From Candidatus Ideonella esbjergensis (lineage in GTDB: Bacteria > Pseudomonadota > Gammaproteobacteria > Burkholderiales > Burkholderiaceae_C), in NCBI GenBank assembly GCA_016710065.1, contig JADJLP010000012.1, forward strand, positions 60,250 through 124,249: 64,000 nucleotides of DNA, in the 5' to 3' direction. The notes beneath the pieces were generated by a model. It made no database searches and was not told the origin of the DNA. It worked only from the letters and a program-made list of their open reading frames with translations. A program made the position numbers and the translations under genes. This document shows, piece after piece, positions 26,446 through 36,113 of this stretch. Each line of letters starts with the position of its first letter. Positions within the stretch are counted from its first letter, which is position 1.

Positions 26446-26997
26446 TCAGTCATCCACCGTGTCGTCCATCTCGGGAAACAGCACGTTGGTGTAACCCAGG
26501 CGCGTCAGGTCGCGCATGCGGGTGGGGTAGAGCCGGCCTACCAGATGGTCGCACTCGTGTTGCACCACCCGGGCGTGAAAACCCTCGGCGTCGCGCACGA
26601 TGGGCAGGCCTTGCAGATCGAACCCGGTATAGCGGATGCGACGGTGGCGCGGCACCACGCCACGCAGGCCGGGCACGCTGAGGCAGCCCTCCCAGCCGTC
26701 TTCCTCGTCAGCCGTGCCATCGTCGAAGCTGAGTGGGGCAATGGTCGGGTTGATCAACACGGTCTTGGGCACGGCCGGGGCATCGGGGTAGCGCTCCACC
26801 CTCTCGAAGCCAAAGATCACCAGTTGCAGGTCCACGCCGATCTGCGGTGCCGCCAGGCCCGCGCCCTTGGCATGGGCCATGGTGTCGAACATATCGGCCA
26901 CCAGGGCGTGCAGTTCCGGCGTGTCAAAGGCGGTGACCGGAGGCGCCACGCGCAACAGGCGGGCATCGCCCATCTTCAGGATTTCGCGCACGGCCAC
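26446..26997 (-). CDS. def: Peptide deformylase
   Basis: A 183-residue metalloenzyme that removes the formyl group from new proteins. All three motifs are present: GAGLAAPQIGV, EGCLSVPG (metal Cys) and HECDHLVG (two metal His and the catalytic Glu). The start codon is GTG, giving MAVREILKMGD, the normal N-terminus. It begins three bases after ligA and shares its direction. No fmt gene is adjacent, so this may be a second deformylase copy. Confidence 0.95.
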   Translation of the reverse strand: MAVREILKMGDARLLRVAPPVTAFDTPELHALVADMFDTMAHAKGAGLAAPQIGVDLQLVIFGFERVERYPDAPAVPKTVLINPTIAPLSFDDGTADEEDGWEGCLSVPGLRGVVPRHRRIRYTGFDLQGLPIVRDAEGFHARVVQHECDHLVGRLYPTRMRDLTRLGYTNVLFPEMDDTVDD

Positions 26998-27000
26998 GGT

Positions 27001-29133
27001 TCAGTCTCCAGCGTTCGGGGTGGATTCTTCGCTCGCCAGCAAGTTCCGCAGGCCGGCCTCGTCCAGCACGGGCACGCCCAGCTCGCGCGCCTTGTCGAGC
27101 TTGCTGCCGGCCTCTTCGCCCGCGATCACGTAGTTCGTCTTCTTCGACACCGAACCGCTGACCTTGCCGCCCGCCGCCTCGATCAAATCTTTGGCCTCGT
27201 CGCGGCCCAGCGTGGGCAACGTGCCGGTGAGCACCAGCACCTTGCCCAGCAGCGGGCGCGGCGCGTCATTGGCCGTTCCCTGGGCATCGGGCCAGCGCAC
27301 GCCAGCGGCCCGCAGTTGTTCCACGATCTCGCGGTGGTGGGGCTGATCAAAGAAGTGGCGGATGCTTTGCGCCACTACCGGGCCCACGTCGTTCACTTCC
27401 AGCAGTTCCTCAAGGCGCGCGTCCATCAGCCTGTCGATGTTGCCGAAGTGCTTGGCCAGGTCCTTGGCAGTGCTCTCGCCCACATGACGTATGCCCAGAC
27501 TGAACAGAAAGCGGCCCAGCGTGGTGGACTTGCTTTTCGCGATGGCGTCTACCAGGTTCTGCGCGCTCTTCTCGCCCATGCGGTCCAGCGCGGCGAGCTT
27601 GGCGAATCCCAGCGTGTACAGGTCGGGCAGCGTGCGCAGGATGCCGGCGTCCACCAACTGGTCGACCAGCTTGTCGCCCAGGCCTTCGATGTCCATCATG
27701 CGGCGGCTGGCAAAGTGCAGCAGCGCCTGCTTGCGCTGGGCCGGGCAGTACAGGCCACCGGAGCAGCGCCAGTCGGCCTCGCCTTCTTCGCGTTCTATCG
27801 GGCTGGCACACACCGGGCAGTGGCCACCCAGGCGCTTGTAGAGATCCAGCGGCTCGCCGACATCGGCCGGGCGGCGCTCCAGCACCACGCCCACCACCTC
27901 GGGGATCACGTCGCCAGCGCGGCGCACGATCACCGTGTCTCCCACACGCACGTCCTTGCGTTGGGCCTCGCCCTCGTTGTGCAGCGTGGCATTGCTCACC
28001 GTGGTGCCGCCCACGAACACCGGCTCCAGCTTGGCCACGGGCGTGAGCTTGCCGGTGCGGCCGACCTGGATGTCGATATCCAGCAGCCGCGTCATCTGCT
28101 CTTGCGCCGGGTACTTGTGAGCCACGGCCCAGCGCGGCTCGCGGCTCACGAAACCCAGCTTCTCCTGCAGCATCCGGTCGTTGACCTTGTAGACCACGCC
28201 GTCGATGTCGAAGGGCAGCATGTCGCGCTTCTCACCCATGCTGCGGTGAAAGGCCACGAGGCCGGCGGCCCCTTGCGTGACGGTGCGGTCGGCACACACT
28301 GGCAGACCCATGGCAGCCAGCGCGTCCAGCAAGGCCGCGTGCGTGGGCGGAACGGCCCAGCCCTGCACCTCGCCCAGGCCATAGGCAAAGAAGCTCAAAG
28401 GGCGCTTGGCGGCGATGGCCGGATCCAACTGGCGCACCGCACCGGCGGCGGCATTGCGCGGGTTCACAAAGGTCTTCTCGTTCTTGGCGCCAGCGGCGAT
28501 CAAACCGCGCTGGCGTTCATTGAGGGCTTCGAAATCGTCGCGGCGCATGTAAACCTCGCCGCGCACTTCGAGCACCGGTACCTCGCAGCCCATCAGCCGC
28601 AACGGGATTTGCCCGATCGTGCGGATGTTCTGCGTCACATCCTCGCCGCTTTCACCATCGCCGCGGGTGGCGGCCTGCACCAGCACACCACACTCGTAGC
28701 GCAGGTTGATGGCCAGGCCATCGAACTTCAGCTCGGCGGCGTAGTCCATCGCCGGGTCGGTTTCGGCAAGCGCCAGTTCGCGGCGCACGCGGGCATCGAA
28801 GGCCTCGGCACCGCCGGCCGTGGTGTCGGTCTCGGTGCGGATGCTCAGCATGGGCACCGCATGGCGCACGGCCGCAAAACCATCCAGCACCTGACCTATC
28901 ACGCGCTGCGTGGGTGAATCGGCCGTGCGCAGTTCAGGATGGGTTTCCTCCAGCGCCTGCAGTTCACGAAACAACCTGTCGTATTCGGCGTCTGGGATGC
29001 TGGGCGCGTCCAGCACGTAGTACAGGTGAGCATGGTGCTGCAAGCTGGCACGCAGGCTGGCCGCCAGCGCCGCAGGCGAGCTCGCATCAGAAGGGGAATG
29101 GAACAGATCCATGGGCAGGTCTGGCGTAGGCAT
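27001..29133 (-). CDS. ligA: NAD-dependent DNA ligase LigA
   Basis: A 710-residue replicative ligase, longer than the 671 of E. coli. The order is an Ia domain, the adenylation motif LKFDGLAINLRYECG with the AMP-accepting Lys near residue 130, RGDGESGEDVT, an OB fold, a zinc finger (CPVCASPIE and YCPAQRKQ), helix-hairpin-helix repeats and a C-terminal BRCT domain (LLGKVLVLTGTLPTLGRDEA). An alternative ATG seven codons downstream would give MDLFHSPSD. It lies between zipA and def on the same strand in the order common to Burkholderiales. Confidence 0.96.
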   Translation of the reverse strand: MPTPDLPMDLFHSPSDASSPAALAASLRASLQHHAHLYYVLDAPSIPDAEYDRLFRELQALEETHPELRTADSPTQRVIGQVLDGFAAVRHAVPMLSIRTETDTTAGGAEAFDARVRRELALAETDPAMDYAAELKFDGLAINLRYECGVLVQAATRGDGESGEDVTQNIRTIGQIPLRLMGCEVPVLEVRGEVYMRRDDFEALNERQRGLIAAGAKNEKTFVNPRNAAAGAVRQLDPAIAAKRPLSFFAYGLGEVQGWAVPPTHAALLDALAAMGLPVCADRTVTQGAAGLVAFHRSMGEKRDMLPFDIDGVVYKVNDRMLQEKLGFVSREPRWAVAHKYPAQEQMTRLLDIDIQVGRTGKLTPVAKLEPVFVGGTTVSNATLHNEGEAQRKDVRVGDTVIVRRAGDVIPEVVGVVLERRPADVGEPLDLYKRLGGHCPVCASPIEREEGEADWRCSGGLYCPAQRKQALLHFASRRMMDIEGLGDKLVDQLVDAGILRTLPDLYTLGFAKLAALDRMGEKSAQNLVDAIAKSKSTTLGRFLFSLGIRHVGESTAKDLAKHFGNIDRLMDARLEELLEVNDVGPVVAQSIRHFFDQPHHREIVEQLRAAGVRWPDAQGTANDAPRPLLGKVLVLTGTLPTLGRDEAKDLIEAAGGKVSGSVSKKTNYVIAGEEAGSKLDKARELGVPVLDEAGLRNLLASEESTPNAGD

Positions 29134-29174
29134 GGCGCCAGTGTATTCAGGTGGCCGCGCCTGAGCGCGCGGCC

Positions 29175-30233
29175 TCAGCTGAACAGCCGCCGCGCGACGG
29201 GGCTGCCCGCCGCCAGATCGCGCGATTCCAGCGCGCGGTACAAGCGTTGCATCTCCTGGCCGATGGCCGCGAAGGCATGCAGGGTGATGACTGCGCCCTG
29301 GTCGTCCACCAACGTGGCATCCAAGTCATCGGCCAGTTTGCGCGTCAGGTCTTGCCAGGCGGCAAAAGGCTCGGCGGCTTCTGGCGTCTGGGGCACATCC
29401 AGGCTCAGCGCCGCGTCGCGCAATGCGGCCTCGCCGGGGTCGTCTGCCAACGCAGCCTGGTGGTCAAACGAGAGCACCAGCACCGGCGGGGCGCCCTCAT
29501 CACTCGCCGGCAGCACCAACCTGCCCGGCACCACGCCAGGTACAAAGCCGTGGCGGCCGGCGGCCTGCTGCAGATAGCCCACGCTCCAGGCCACGCTGTT
29601 GGCACGCAAAATGGCCGTGAGCTGGGCATCATGCTGGCTGGCAAAACCGTCGAGTTCGCGGGCGCGGGCCACGGCATCGAGCATGTCGGGGAAATCTGGC
29701 GTTGCGCCCAGCGGCTCGGCAAAGGCTTGCACCTTCTGCACGAACTCGCTGTACTCGATTTCGTTGAGCGGGCCGTGGCGATTGGCCAATTGCACCGCTG
29801 CCTGAAATTCTCCATAGCGCTGGCCGGGACGCAGCGGTTCCCACTCGCCATTCTCGGCATTCAGGCCTTCGATGTGGAAGGGCTTGGAGCCGGCCCGGCG
29901 GGTGGGCGGCAAATGCTGCAAGCTCTGTTCGCCAGACACCGGCGCTTCGGGCGTGACGGTGGCAATGGCGTCAATCAGCGCATCGATGCGAGCACTGCGG
30001 CGGCTGGCCGCAGCGGCACGCGGTGTGTCGGGCAGGCCCACGGGTTCGGCGCTATCGACGGTGCTGTGCGCGTCCAGCCCGGTCATTGATGGCTCCAGCC
30101 GGTTGGCAGGCTCGGCGTTGTCCACCGCGGTGGGCTGGCGCGGGCCAGCACGGCGCGAGGTCCAGGCGCCGTGCACCACCACGCCCAGCAGCACCAAGCC
30201 GGCCAACATGGCAAGGGCCACGGTCAAGGTCAT
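29175..30233 (-). CDS. zipA: Cell division protein ZipA-like, FtsZ-binding
   Basis: A 352-residue protein with one N-terminal membrane helix (residues 2-24, MTLTVALAMLAGLVLLGVVV), a polar linker to about 210, and a C-terminal ZipA/FtsZ-binding fold (VLVLSFDHQAALADDP, TRKLADDLDATLVDDQGA, ITLHAFAAIGQEMQRLYRAL). Such proteins tether FtsZ rings to the membrane. The sequence is divergent from E. coli ZipA, but the smc-zipA-ligA order is characteristic. It begins 34 bases after the smc stop. Confidence 0.85.
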   Translation of the reverse strand: MTLTVALAMLAGLVLLGVVVHGAWTSRRAGPRQPTAVDNAEPANRLEPSMTGLDAHSTVDSAEPVGLPDTPRAAAASRRSARIDALIDAIATVTPEAPVSGEQSLQHLPPTRRAGSKPFHIEGLNAENGEWEPLRPGQRYGEFQAAVQLANRHGPLNEIEYSEFVQKVQAFAEPLGATPDFPDMLDAVARARELDGFASQHDAQLTAILRANSVAWSVGYLQQAAGRHGFVPGVVPGRLVLPASDEGAPPVLVLSFDHQAALADDPGEAALRDAALSLDVPQTPEAAEPFAAWQDLTRKLADDLDATLVDDQGAVITLHAFAAIGQEMQRLYRALESRDLAAGSPVARRLFS

Positions 30234-30267
30234 GCGATCTCGTCCTTGTTGTTGGGCAGAGCTTGCA

Positions 30268-33200
30268 TCAACCGGCTTCCACCATGCTGACCGCCGCTTC
30301 CATGTCCACCGCCACGATGCGCGACACCCCCTGCTCCTGCATGGTGACGCCGATGAGCTGCTCGGCCATCTCCATGGCGATCTTGTTGTGCGAGATGAAC
30401 AGGAACTGCGTGCCCTTGGACATCTCGGCCACCAGCTTGGCATAGCGCTCGGTGTTGGCGTCGTCCAGCGGCGCGTCCACTTCGTCCAGCAAGCAGAACG
30501 GCGCCGGGTTGAGCAGGAAGATGGCGAACACCAGCGCGATGGCGGTGAGCGCCTTCTCGCCGCCCGAGAGCAGATGGATGGTGCTGTTCTTCTTGCCGGG
30601 CGGCTGCGCCATCACCAGCACGCCAGCGTCCAGCACCTCGTCGCCGGTCATGGTCAGCTTGGCCTGGCCGCCACCGAACAGCGTGGGGAACATGCGGCCG
30701 AACCCTTCGTTGACCTGGTTGAAGGTGTTCATCAACAGGTCGCGGGTTTCGAGGTCGATCTTGTGGATCGCGTCGGTCAGCGTGTTGATGGCGTCGGTCA
30801 GGTCGGCGTTCTGCGCGTCGAGGAAGGTCTTGCGCTCGCTCGCGGCGGTCAGCTCGTCGAGCGCGGCCAGGTTCACGGCGCCAAGGCTGTTGATCTCGCG
30901 CCCGATGCGGTCGATCTCGCCCTGCAGACCCCAGAGCTTGACGCTGCCTTCAGTGATGGTGACAGCCAGCGCCTCCAGATCCACCTCGGCTGCCGTGAGC
31001 TGCTCCAGGTACTGGGCGCCGCCCAGCTGGGCCGCCTGGGTTTCGAGCTGCAGCTTGGTGATCTGCTCGCGCAGCGGCTCCAGGCTGCGCTCAAATCCCA
31101 TGCGCTGCTCGTCAGCGGCGCGCAGCTTGGCCGAGAGATCGTCGTATTCGCTGCGCGTGGCGGCCAGCGCCACTTCACGCTCCATCTTGATCGCCAGCGC
31201 ATCCTGCAGGCCAGCTTGGGCGGCCTGGTCGTTGAAAGCCCCCAGTTCCAGTTGCAGTTGCTCGCCGGTCTGGGCGTTGGTCTTGACCTGGGCGGTGGCC
31301 GTCTCGATGGCGCGCTGCAACTCGCCCCGGCGTGCGGCCAGCGCGCGCGACTGGAACTGCGCCTCCTGGGCTTGCCGCTCCAGCGCGCGCAATTGCTCGC
31401 GGGCACTGGTGAGCTGTCGTTCGGCCTGGATCACGCCCTCGATCAGATCGGCCTCGCGCTCCTGCGTGTCGGCCAGTTGCATGTCCAGCTCTTCGAAGCG
31501 GGCCTCGCCGGTGACGCGGCGCTCGGACAGTTCTTCCGTCTGCGCGTCGATCTCGGCCAGCTCTTCCTCCAGCTGGCCGCGCCGCGTGCTGGCGGCTTCG
31601 GCCTGCTGGCTGAGCTGCATCAGCTGCACCTGCAGTTGGTGGGCGCGGGTCTGGGCCTCGCCAGCGTCGCGGCGCACGGCCACCAGGCGCTGGCTGGCCT
31701 CGGTGTAGGCGGCTTCGGCGCGCACCAGGGCCGTGCGGGCTTCGTCGGTGATCAGGGCCTGGGCGCGGCTCTGGCGTTCCAGGTTTTCGATTTCCTGCGC
31801 GCGGGCCAGCATGCCGGCCTGCTCGGAATCGGGCGCGTAGAAGCTCACCGCAAACTGCGAGACGGCATGGCCCTGCGCGGTCATGATGACCTCGCCATGC
31901 GTGAGCTGGCCGCGCTGAGCCAGGGCCTGCTCCACGCTCTCGGCGGTGTAAACGCCTTCGAGCCAGTCGTTCAGCAGGGCCTTCATGCCTGCGTCGTTCA
32001 AACGCAGCAGGTCGCTGAGCTTGGGCAGGGTCTGGTGGGTGTTGGCAATGGCCGCTTGCGGCGGCGAATAGAAGGCCAGCTTGGCGGGCGGGGCATCGCT
32101 GGCGAAGGCCCGCACGGTGTCGAGCCGGCCCACCTCCAGCGCGCTCATGCGCTCGCGCAGGGCGGACTCCAACGCCACTTCCCAACCGCTCTCGATGTGG
32201 ATCTTGGTCCACAGGCCTTGCAGGCTGTCCAGCCCGTGCTTGGCCAGCCAGGGCTTGAGCTTGCCTTCGGTCTGCACTTTTTCTTGCAGGGCGCGCAGGG
32301 CTTCCAGGCGGGCCGTGGTGTCGGCCTGCTTGCCCGATTCGCGGTTCACCGTGTCCTGCTGGGTGCGGCGGCGCTCGTCCAGCGTGGGCACTTCGTCGTT
32401 CAGCTCGGCCAGGCGGGCTTCGGCCTCGGCCTGCACTTCGGCGGCCATGCCGCTTTCTTCGCGCAGCGCGGCCAGGCGGTCCAGGTCGGGCGAGGCCAGG
32501 CCCTGGCGCTCGGTGGCCAGGCGCTCGCGGCGGATGCGCAGCGCCTTGGTCTGCTCCTCGATGTTGCGGCTCTCGGCCGCCAGCACTTGGATTTGCTGCT
32601 GCACCTGCGCCACCAGCACGCGCTGGTCATTGGCACGGCCCTGGGCAGCGCGCACGGCGTCTTCGAAGCTGGGACCACGACCCTGTTCTTCCTCGGCCTG
32701 GGCGGCCAGCACCTCGGCTTGTTCATCAGCCGCTGCGATCTGCTCGGCGATGGTTTCCAGCTCGGCCTCGGCCTCGCCCTGGCGCTCGGCCCATTGGTCG
32801 CTCTGGGCCTGCAGCTCGGCCAGCCGGGCTTCGGCGCGCTGGCGGCCTTCCACCACGTAGCGGATGCGCTCTTCCAGGCGGCTCACTTCCAGCGCGGCCT
32901 GGGCCAGGTCGCCCTGCTTGAGGTGCAGCGCGTCGGAGGCGTCATAGTGGGCCTGGCGCACGGTCTCCAGCTCGGCTTCCACATGGCGCAGCTCGGCCAA
33001 ACGGCCCTCCAGCGCGTTGGTGGCTTCCAGGCTGGCCAGTTTGACGCGCTCTTCTTCAGCAGCCGCGTCGCGGTGCTTGAGGAACCACAGCTGGTGCAGC
33101 TTGAGCGTGCCCTGCTCCTGCAGGCTGCGGTACTGCGTGGCCACCACGGCCTGACGCTCCAGGCGTTCCAGGTTGGCGTTGAGTTCGCGCAGGATGTCTT

Positions 33201-33783
33201 CGACACGGGTCAGGTTCTCGCGCGTGTCCTTGAGCCGGTTCTCGGTCTCGCGGCGGCGCTCCTTGTACTTGGAGACGCCGGCGGCTTCTTCGAGAAACAG
33301 CCTCAGTTCTTCGGGGCGCGACTCGATGATGCGGCTGATGGTGCCCTGGCCGATGATGGCGTAGGCGCGCGGGCCCAGACCGGTGCCCAGGAACACGTCC
33401 TGCACGTCGCGGCGGCGCACCGGCTGGTTGTTGATGTAGTAGCTGCTGGTGCCGTCGCGGGTCAGCACGCGCTTGACGGCGATCTCGGCGTACTGGTTCC
33501 AGCTGCCACCGGCACGGCCGTCCTCGTTGCTGAACACCAACTCCACGCTGGCGCGACTGGCCGGCTTGCGGTTGCCCGAGCCGTTGAAGATCACGTCCTG
33601 CATGGACTCGCCACGAAGCTCGCTGGCCTTGCTCTCGCCCAGCACCCAGCGCACCGCGTCCATGATGTTGGACTTGCCGCAGCCGTTGGGACCGACCACG
33701 CCCACGCGCTGGCCCGGCAGCTGGAAAGTGGTGGGCTCGGCGAAGGACTTGAAGCCGGAAAGCTTGATCTGGTTGAGCCGCAT
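30268..33783 (-). CDS. smc: Chromosome segregation ATPase SMC
   Basis: An 1171-residue condensin subunit. The N-terminal head has Walker A VGPNGCGKSNIMDAVRW at about residue 30. Two long coiled coils (about 170-500 and 660-1000) flank a hinge with ALLNDWLEGVYTAESVEQAL. The C-terminal head has the signature LLSGGEKALTAIALVFAIF and Walker B FCLLDEVDAPLDDAN. The length matches bacterial SMC. It leads the smc-zipA-ligA-def run and is divergent from queF, with 150 bases between the starts. Confidence 0.97.
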   Translation of the reverse strand: MRLNQIKLSGFKSFAEPTTFQLPGQRVGVVGPNGCGKSNIMDAVRWVLGESKASELRGESMQDVIFNGSGNRKPASRASVELVFSNEDGRAGGSWNQYAEIAVKRVLTRDGTSSYYINNQPVRRRDVQDVFLGTGLGPRAYAIIGQGTISRIIESRPEELRLFLEEAAGVSKYKERRRETENRLKDTRENLTRVEDILRELNANLERLERQAVVATQYRSLQEQGTLKLHQLWFLKHRDAAAEEERVKLASLEATNALEGRLAELRHVEAELETVRQAHYDASDALHLKQGDLAQAALEVSRLEERIRYVVEGRQRAEARLAELQAQSDQWAERQGEAEAELETIAEQIAAADEQAEVLAAQAEEEQGRGPSFEDAVRAAQGRANDQRVLVAQVQQQIQVLAAESRNIEEQTKALRIRRERLATERQGLASPDLDRLAALREESGMAAEVQAEAEARLAELNDEVPTLDERRRTQQDTVNRESGKQADTTARLEALRALQEKVQTEGKLKPWLAKHGLDSLQGLWTKIHIESGWEVALESALRERMSALEVGRLDTVRAFASDAPPAKLAFYSPPQAAIANTHQTLPKLSDLLRLNDAGMKALLNDWLEGVYTAESVEQALAQRGQLTHGEVIMTAQGHAVSQFAVSFYAPDSEQAGMLARAQEIENLERQSRAQALITDEARTALVRAEAAYTEASQRLVAVRRDAGEAQTRAHQLQVQLMQLSQQAEAASTRRGQLEEELAEIDAQTEELSERRVTGEARFEELDMQLADTQEREADLIEGVIQAERQLTSAREQLRALERQAQEAQFQSRALAARRGELQRAIETATAQVKTNAQTGEQLQLELGAFNDQAAQAGLQDALAIKMEREVALAATRSEYDDLSAKLRAADEQRMGFERSLEPLREQITKLQLETQAAQLGGAQYLEQLTAAEVDLEALAVTITEGSVKLWGLQGEIDRIGREINSLGAVNLAALDELTAASERKTFLDAQNADLTDAINTLTDAIHKIDLETRDLLMNTFNQVNEGFGRMFPTLFGGGQAKLTMTGDEVLDAGVLVMAQPPGKKNSTIHLLSGGEKALTAIALVFAIFLLNPAPFCLLDEVDAPLDDANTERYAKLVAEMSKGTQFLFISHNKIAMEMAEQLIGVTMQEQGVSRIVAVDMEAAVSMVEAG

Positions 33784-33933
33784 GGACCGCGCTGTGAGGA
33801 CTGCCTTGCGCTGGAGCGCCAGGAGATCTCTAAGTCATTGATTTATTTGGAGAAATCGCCAGAACAGCGGCGATGCAAGAGGCCGGGATGATAGCATCGC
33901 GCCCTGCCCCGAACCGCCCGCCCAGAGATCACC

Positions 33934-34407
33934 ATGGCCCGCAAGACCGCTACCAAAACCACCGCCGCCAAACAGCGCCCCTCTCCCGCCACCCCGCCCA
34001 GCGCGCCGTCCAAGGAACTGCATGTCTTTCCCAACCCGGCCCCCGAGCGCGACTACCTGATCCAGTTCCAGGTGCCCGAGTTCACCTGCCACTGCCCGCT
34101 CACCGGCCAGCCCGACTTTGCGCACTTCACCATCGACATGGTGGCCGACCAGACCTGCATCGAGCTGAAAAGCCTGAAGATGTACATGTGGAGCTTCCGC
34201 GTTGAGGGCGCCTTCCACGAGAAGGTCACCAACGACATCCTGAGCAAGATCGTCGCCGTCACCCAGCCGCGCTACGCCCGCATCACCGCCCGCTGGTATG
34301 TGCGCGGCGGCATCTACACCAACGTGGTGGCCGAGCACCGCAAGAAGGGCTGGAAGGGTGACAGCGTCGTTCCCAAGGCCCACCTGCCCCACGCCAGCGG
34401 CCTCTGA
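33934..34407 (+). CDS. queF: NADPH-dependent preQ0 reductase QueF
   Basis: A 157-residue enzyme that reduces 7-cyano-7-deazaguanine to preQ1 in queuosine synthesis. It is of the short, unimodular type: FTCHCPLTGQPDFA holds the thioimide-forming Cys, CIELKSLKMYMWSFR the QueF signature, and the tail carries RGGIYTNVVAEH. The first 30 residues are a basic extension rich in Lys, Thr, Ala and Pro. No preQ1 riboswitch was recognised in the 150-base leader. Confidence 0.94.
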   Translation: MARKTATKTTAAKQRPSPATPPSAPSKELHVFPNPAPERDYLIQFQVPEFTCHCPLTGQPDFAHFTIDMVADQTCIELKSLKMYMWSFRVEGAFHEKVTNDILSKIVAVTQPRYARITARWYVRGGIYTNVVAEHRKKGWKGDSVVPKAHLPHASGL

Positions 34408-34423
34408 ACCGGGCGGCACCCGC

Positions 34424-34852
34424 ATGGGCCAACTCGCCATCCGCCCGCCCTACCAGAAGGTGGACGTGGCCGTGCGCCGCAGCCCCATCGACGGCTATGG
34501 CGTGTTCGCGCTGGAGCCGGTGCAGCGCTGGCACAAGATCGGTGAGGTGCGGGGCGAGAGCATCAGCATTGCCGATGCGCGCCGCCGCGCCGCCACGCTC
34601 GAGCGCATCATGATCGTGGAGATCAGCGACAAAAAGGCCGTCGACCTGGCCAAGTCGACCGACCCGATGCGCTTCACCAACCATTCCTGCCAACCGAACG
34701 GGCGGCTGTCCATCCAAGGTGGCCGCATCGAGTTCTACGCGCTGCGCGACATCGAGATGGGCGAGGAGATCACCGTCAACTACGGCGAAACCCACCACGA
34801 AGGCCGGCTGGCCTGCCAATGCGGTGCGCCGGGTTGTGTGGGCACACTGTGA
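34424..34852 (+). CDS. SET domain protein
   Basis: A 142-residue protein made of one SET domain, the fold of lysine methyltransferases. Visible marks are IDGYGVFALEPVQRW at the start of the fold, FTNHSCQPNGRL (the NHS pseudoknot half with the cofactor-site Asn/His), YALRDIEMGEEITVNYGE with the catalytic Tyr, and a post-SET tail CQCGAPGCVG able to hold zinc. Bacterial SET proteins of this size occur in Burkholderiales, often beside dapC; their targets are mostly unknown. It lies 17 bases after queF and 19 before dapC. Confidence 0.88.
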   Translation: MGQLAIRPPYQKVDVAVRRSPIDGYGVFALEPVQRWHKIGEVRGESISIADARRRAATLERIMIVEISDKKAVDLAKSTDPMRFTNHSCQPNGRLSIQGGRIEFYALRDIEMGEEITVNYGETHHEGRLACQCGAPGCVGTL

Positions 34853-34870
34853 ACCGATAATCCCGCCACC

Positions 34871-36067
34871 ATGAATCCCCTGCTTGGCCGACTCAACGCC
34901 TACCCCTTCGAGCGCCTGCGCGCGCTGACCCAGGGCATCACGCCCAACCCGGCTTTGCGGCCCATCAGCCTGGGCATGGGCGAGCCGCGCCACCCGGCCC
35001 CGGCGCTGGTGGAGCAAGCCCTGGTCAACTCGCTCAGTGGCCTCTCCAACTACCCCGCCACCGCCGGCGAGCCCGCGCTGCGCGATGCCTGCGCCGGCTG
35101 GGTGCGCCGTCGCTACGGTGTCACTCTCGATGTCGCCACCCAGGTGCTGCCGGTGCTGGGCTCGCGCGAGGCGCTGTTCTCGCTGGCACAAGCGGTGATC
35201 GACCCGACACGGCCGGGCGCCACGGTGCTGTGCCCCAACCCGTTCTACCAAATCTACGAAGGTGCGGCTCTGCTGGCCGGTGCGCAACCGGCCTTCGCCA
35301 ACAGCGACCCGGCACGCAATTTCGCCTGCAACTGGGGCCAGATCGATGAAGCCACCTGGGCCCGCACCCAACTGGTCTACGTGTGCTCGCCCGGCAACCC
35401 CACCGGCGCGGTGATGCCCATGGCCGAATGGCAGGCACTGTTCGAGCTGTCGGACAGGCACGGCTTTGTCATCGCCAGTGACGAGTGCTATTCCGAAATC
35501 TACTTCGGCAACGAGCCGCCGCTGGGCGCGCTGAGCGCCGCCATGGCCCTGGGCCGCGACGACTTCAGGCGCCTGGTGGTGCTCACCAGCCTGTCCAAGC
35601 GCAGCAATGTGCCAGGCATGCGCTCGGGCTTCGTGGCGGGTGACGCGGCCATCCTCAAGCAGTTCCTGCTCTACCGCACCTACCACGGCAGCGCCATGAG
35701 CAAGACGGTGCAGATGGCCAGCATCGCGGCCTGGGGCGACGAGGCCCATGTGATCGCCAACCGCGCACAGTACGCCACCAAGTTCGCCCAGGTCACTCCG
35801 ATGCTGGCCGAGGTGCTGGACGTGGCCCTGCCCGACGCAGCCTTCTACCTCTGGGCGGGTGTGCCGGGCGGAGATGACATCCGCTACAGCCTCGATTTGC
35901 TGGCTCAATACAATGTGGCGGTGCTGCCCGGCAGCCTGCTGGCGCGCCAAGCGCATGGCATCAACCCGGGTGCAGGCCGCATCCGCCTGGCCCTGGTGGC
36001 CGAGGTGGACGAGTGCCGCGAGGCCGCCGAGCGCATCGTGGCCTTCACCCGTTCCTGGCAGCCCTGA
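34871..36067 (+). CDS. dapC: Succinyldiaminopimelate transaminase DapC
   Basis: A 398-residue class I/II PLP aminotransferase in the succinylase route to diaminopimelate and lysine. Its N-terminus MNPLLGRLNAYPFERLRAL is typical of betaproteobacterial DapC. VCSPGNPTGAVMP and ASDECYSEIYFG hold PLP-contact residues, and LTSLSKRSNVPGMRSGF contains the Schiff-base Lys. It is the first of the dap genes here, followed 46 bases later by dapD. The family assignment is strong from context as well as sequence. Confidence 0.94.
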   Translation: MNPLLGRLNAYPFERLRALTQGITPNPALRPISLGMGEPRHPAPALVEQALVNSLSGLSNYPATAGEPALRDACAGWVRRRYGVTLDVATQVLPVLGSREALFSLAQAVIDPTRPGATVLCPNPFYQIYEGAALLAGAQPAFANSDPARNFACNWGQIDEATWARTQLVYVCSPGNPTGAVMPMAEWQALFELSDRHGFVIASDECYSEIYFGNEPPLGALSAAMALGRDDFRRLVVLTSLSKRSNVPGMRSGFVAGDAAILKQFLLYRTYHGSAMSKTVQMASIAAWGDEAHVIANRAQYATKFAQVTPMLAEVLDVALPDAAFYLWAGVPGGDDIRYSLDLLAQYNVAVLPGSLLARQAHGINPGAGRIRLALVAEVDECREAAERIVAFTRSWQP

Positions 36068-36113
36068 GCCCCACGCTCTGCCCCTCTCCTTCGTTATCCA
36101 AGCCGAGACCGAC

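Noticed and set aside
29872..33891. 1339-codon plus-strand reading frame
   Set aside because: It is the antisense of smc; His- and Gln-rich low-complexity translation with no domain, while the minus strand encodes a perfect SMC.
33784..33933. preQ1 riboswitch before queF
   Set aside because: No preQ1 aptamer-like hairpin with A-rich tail was found in the 150-base leader.
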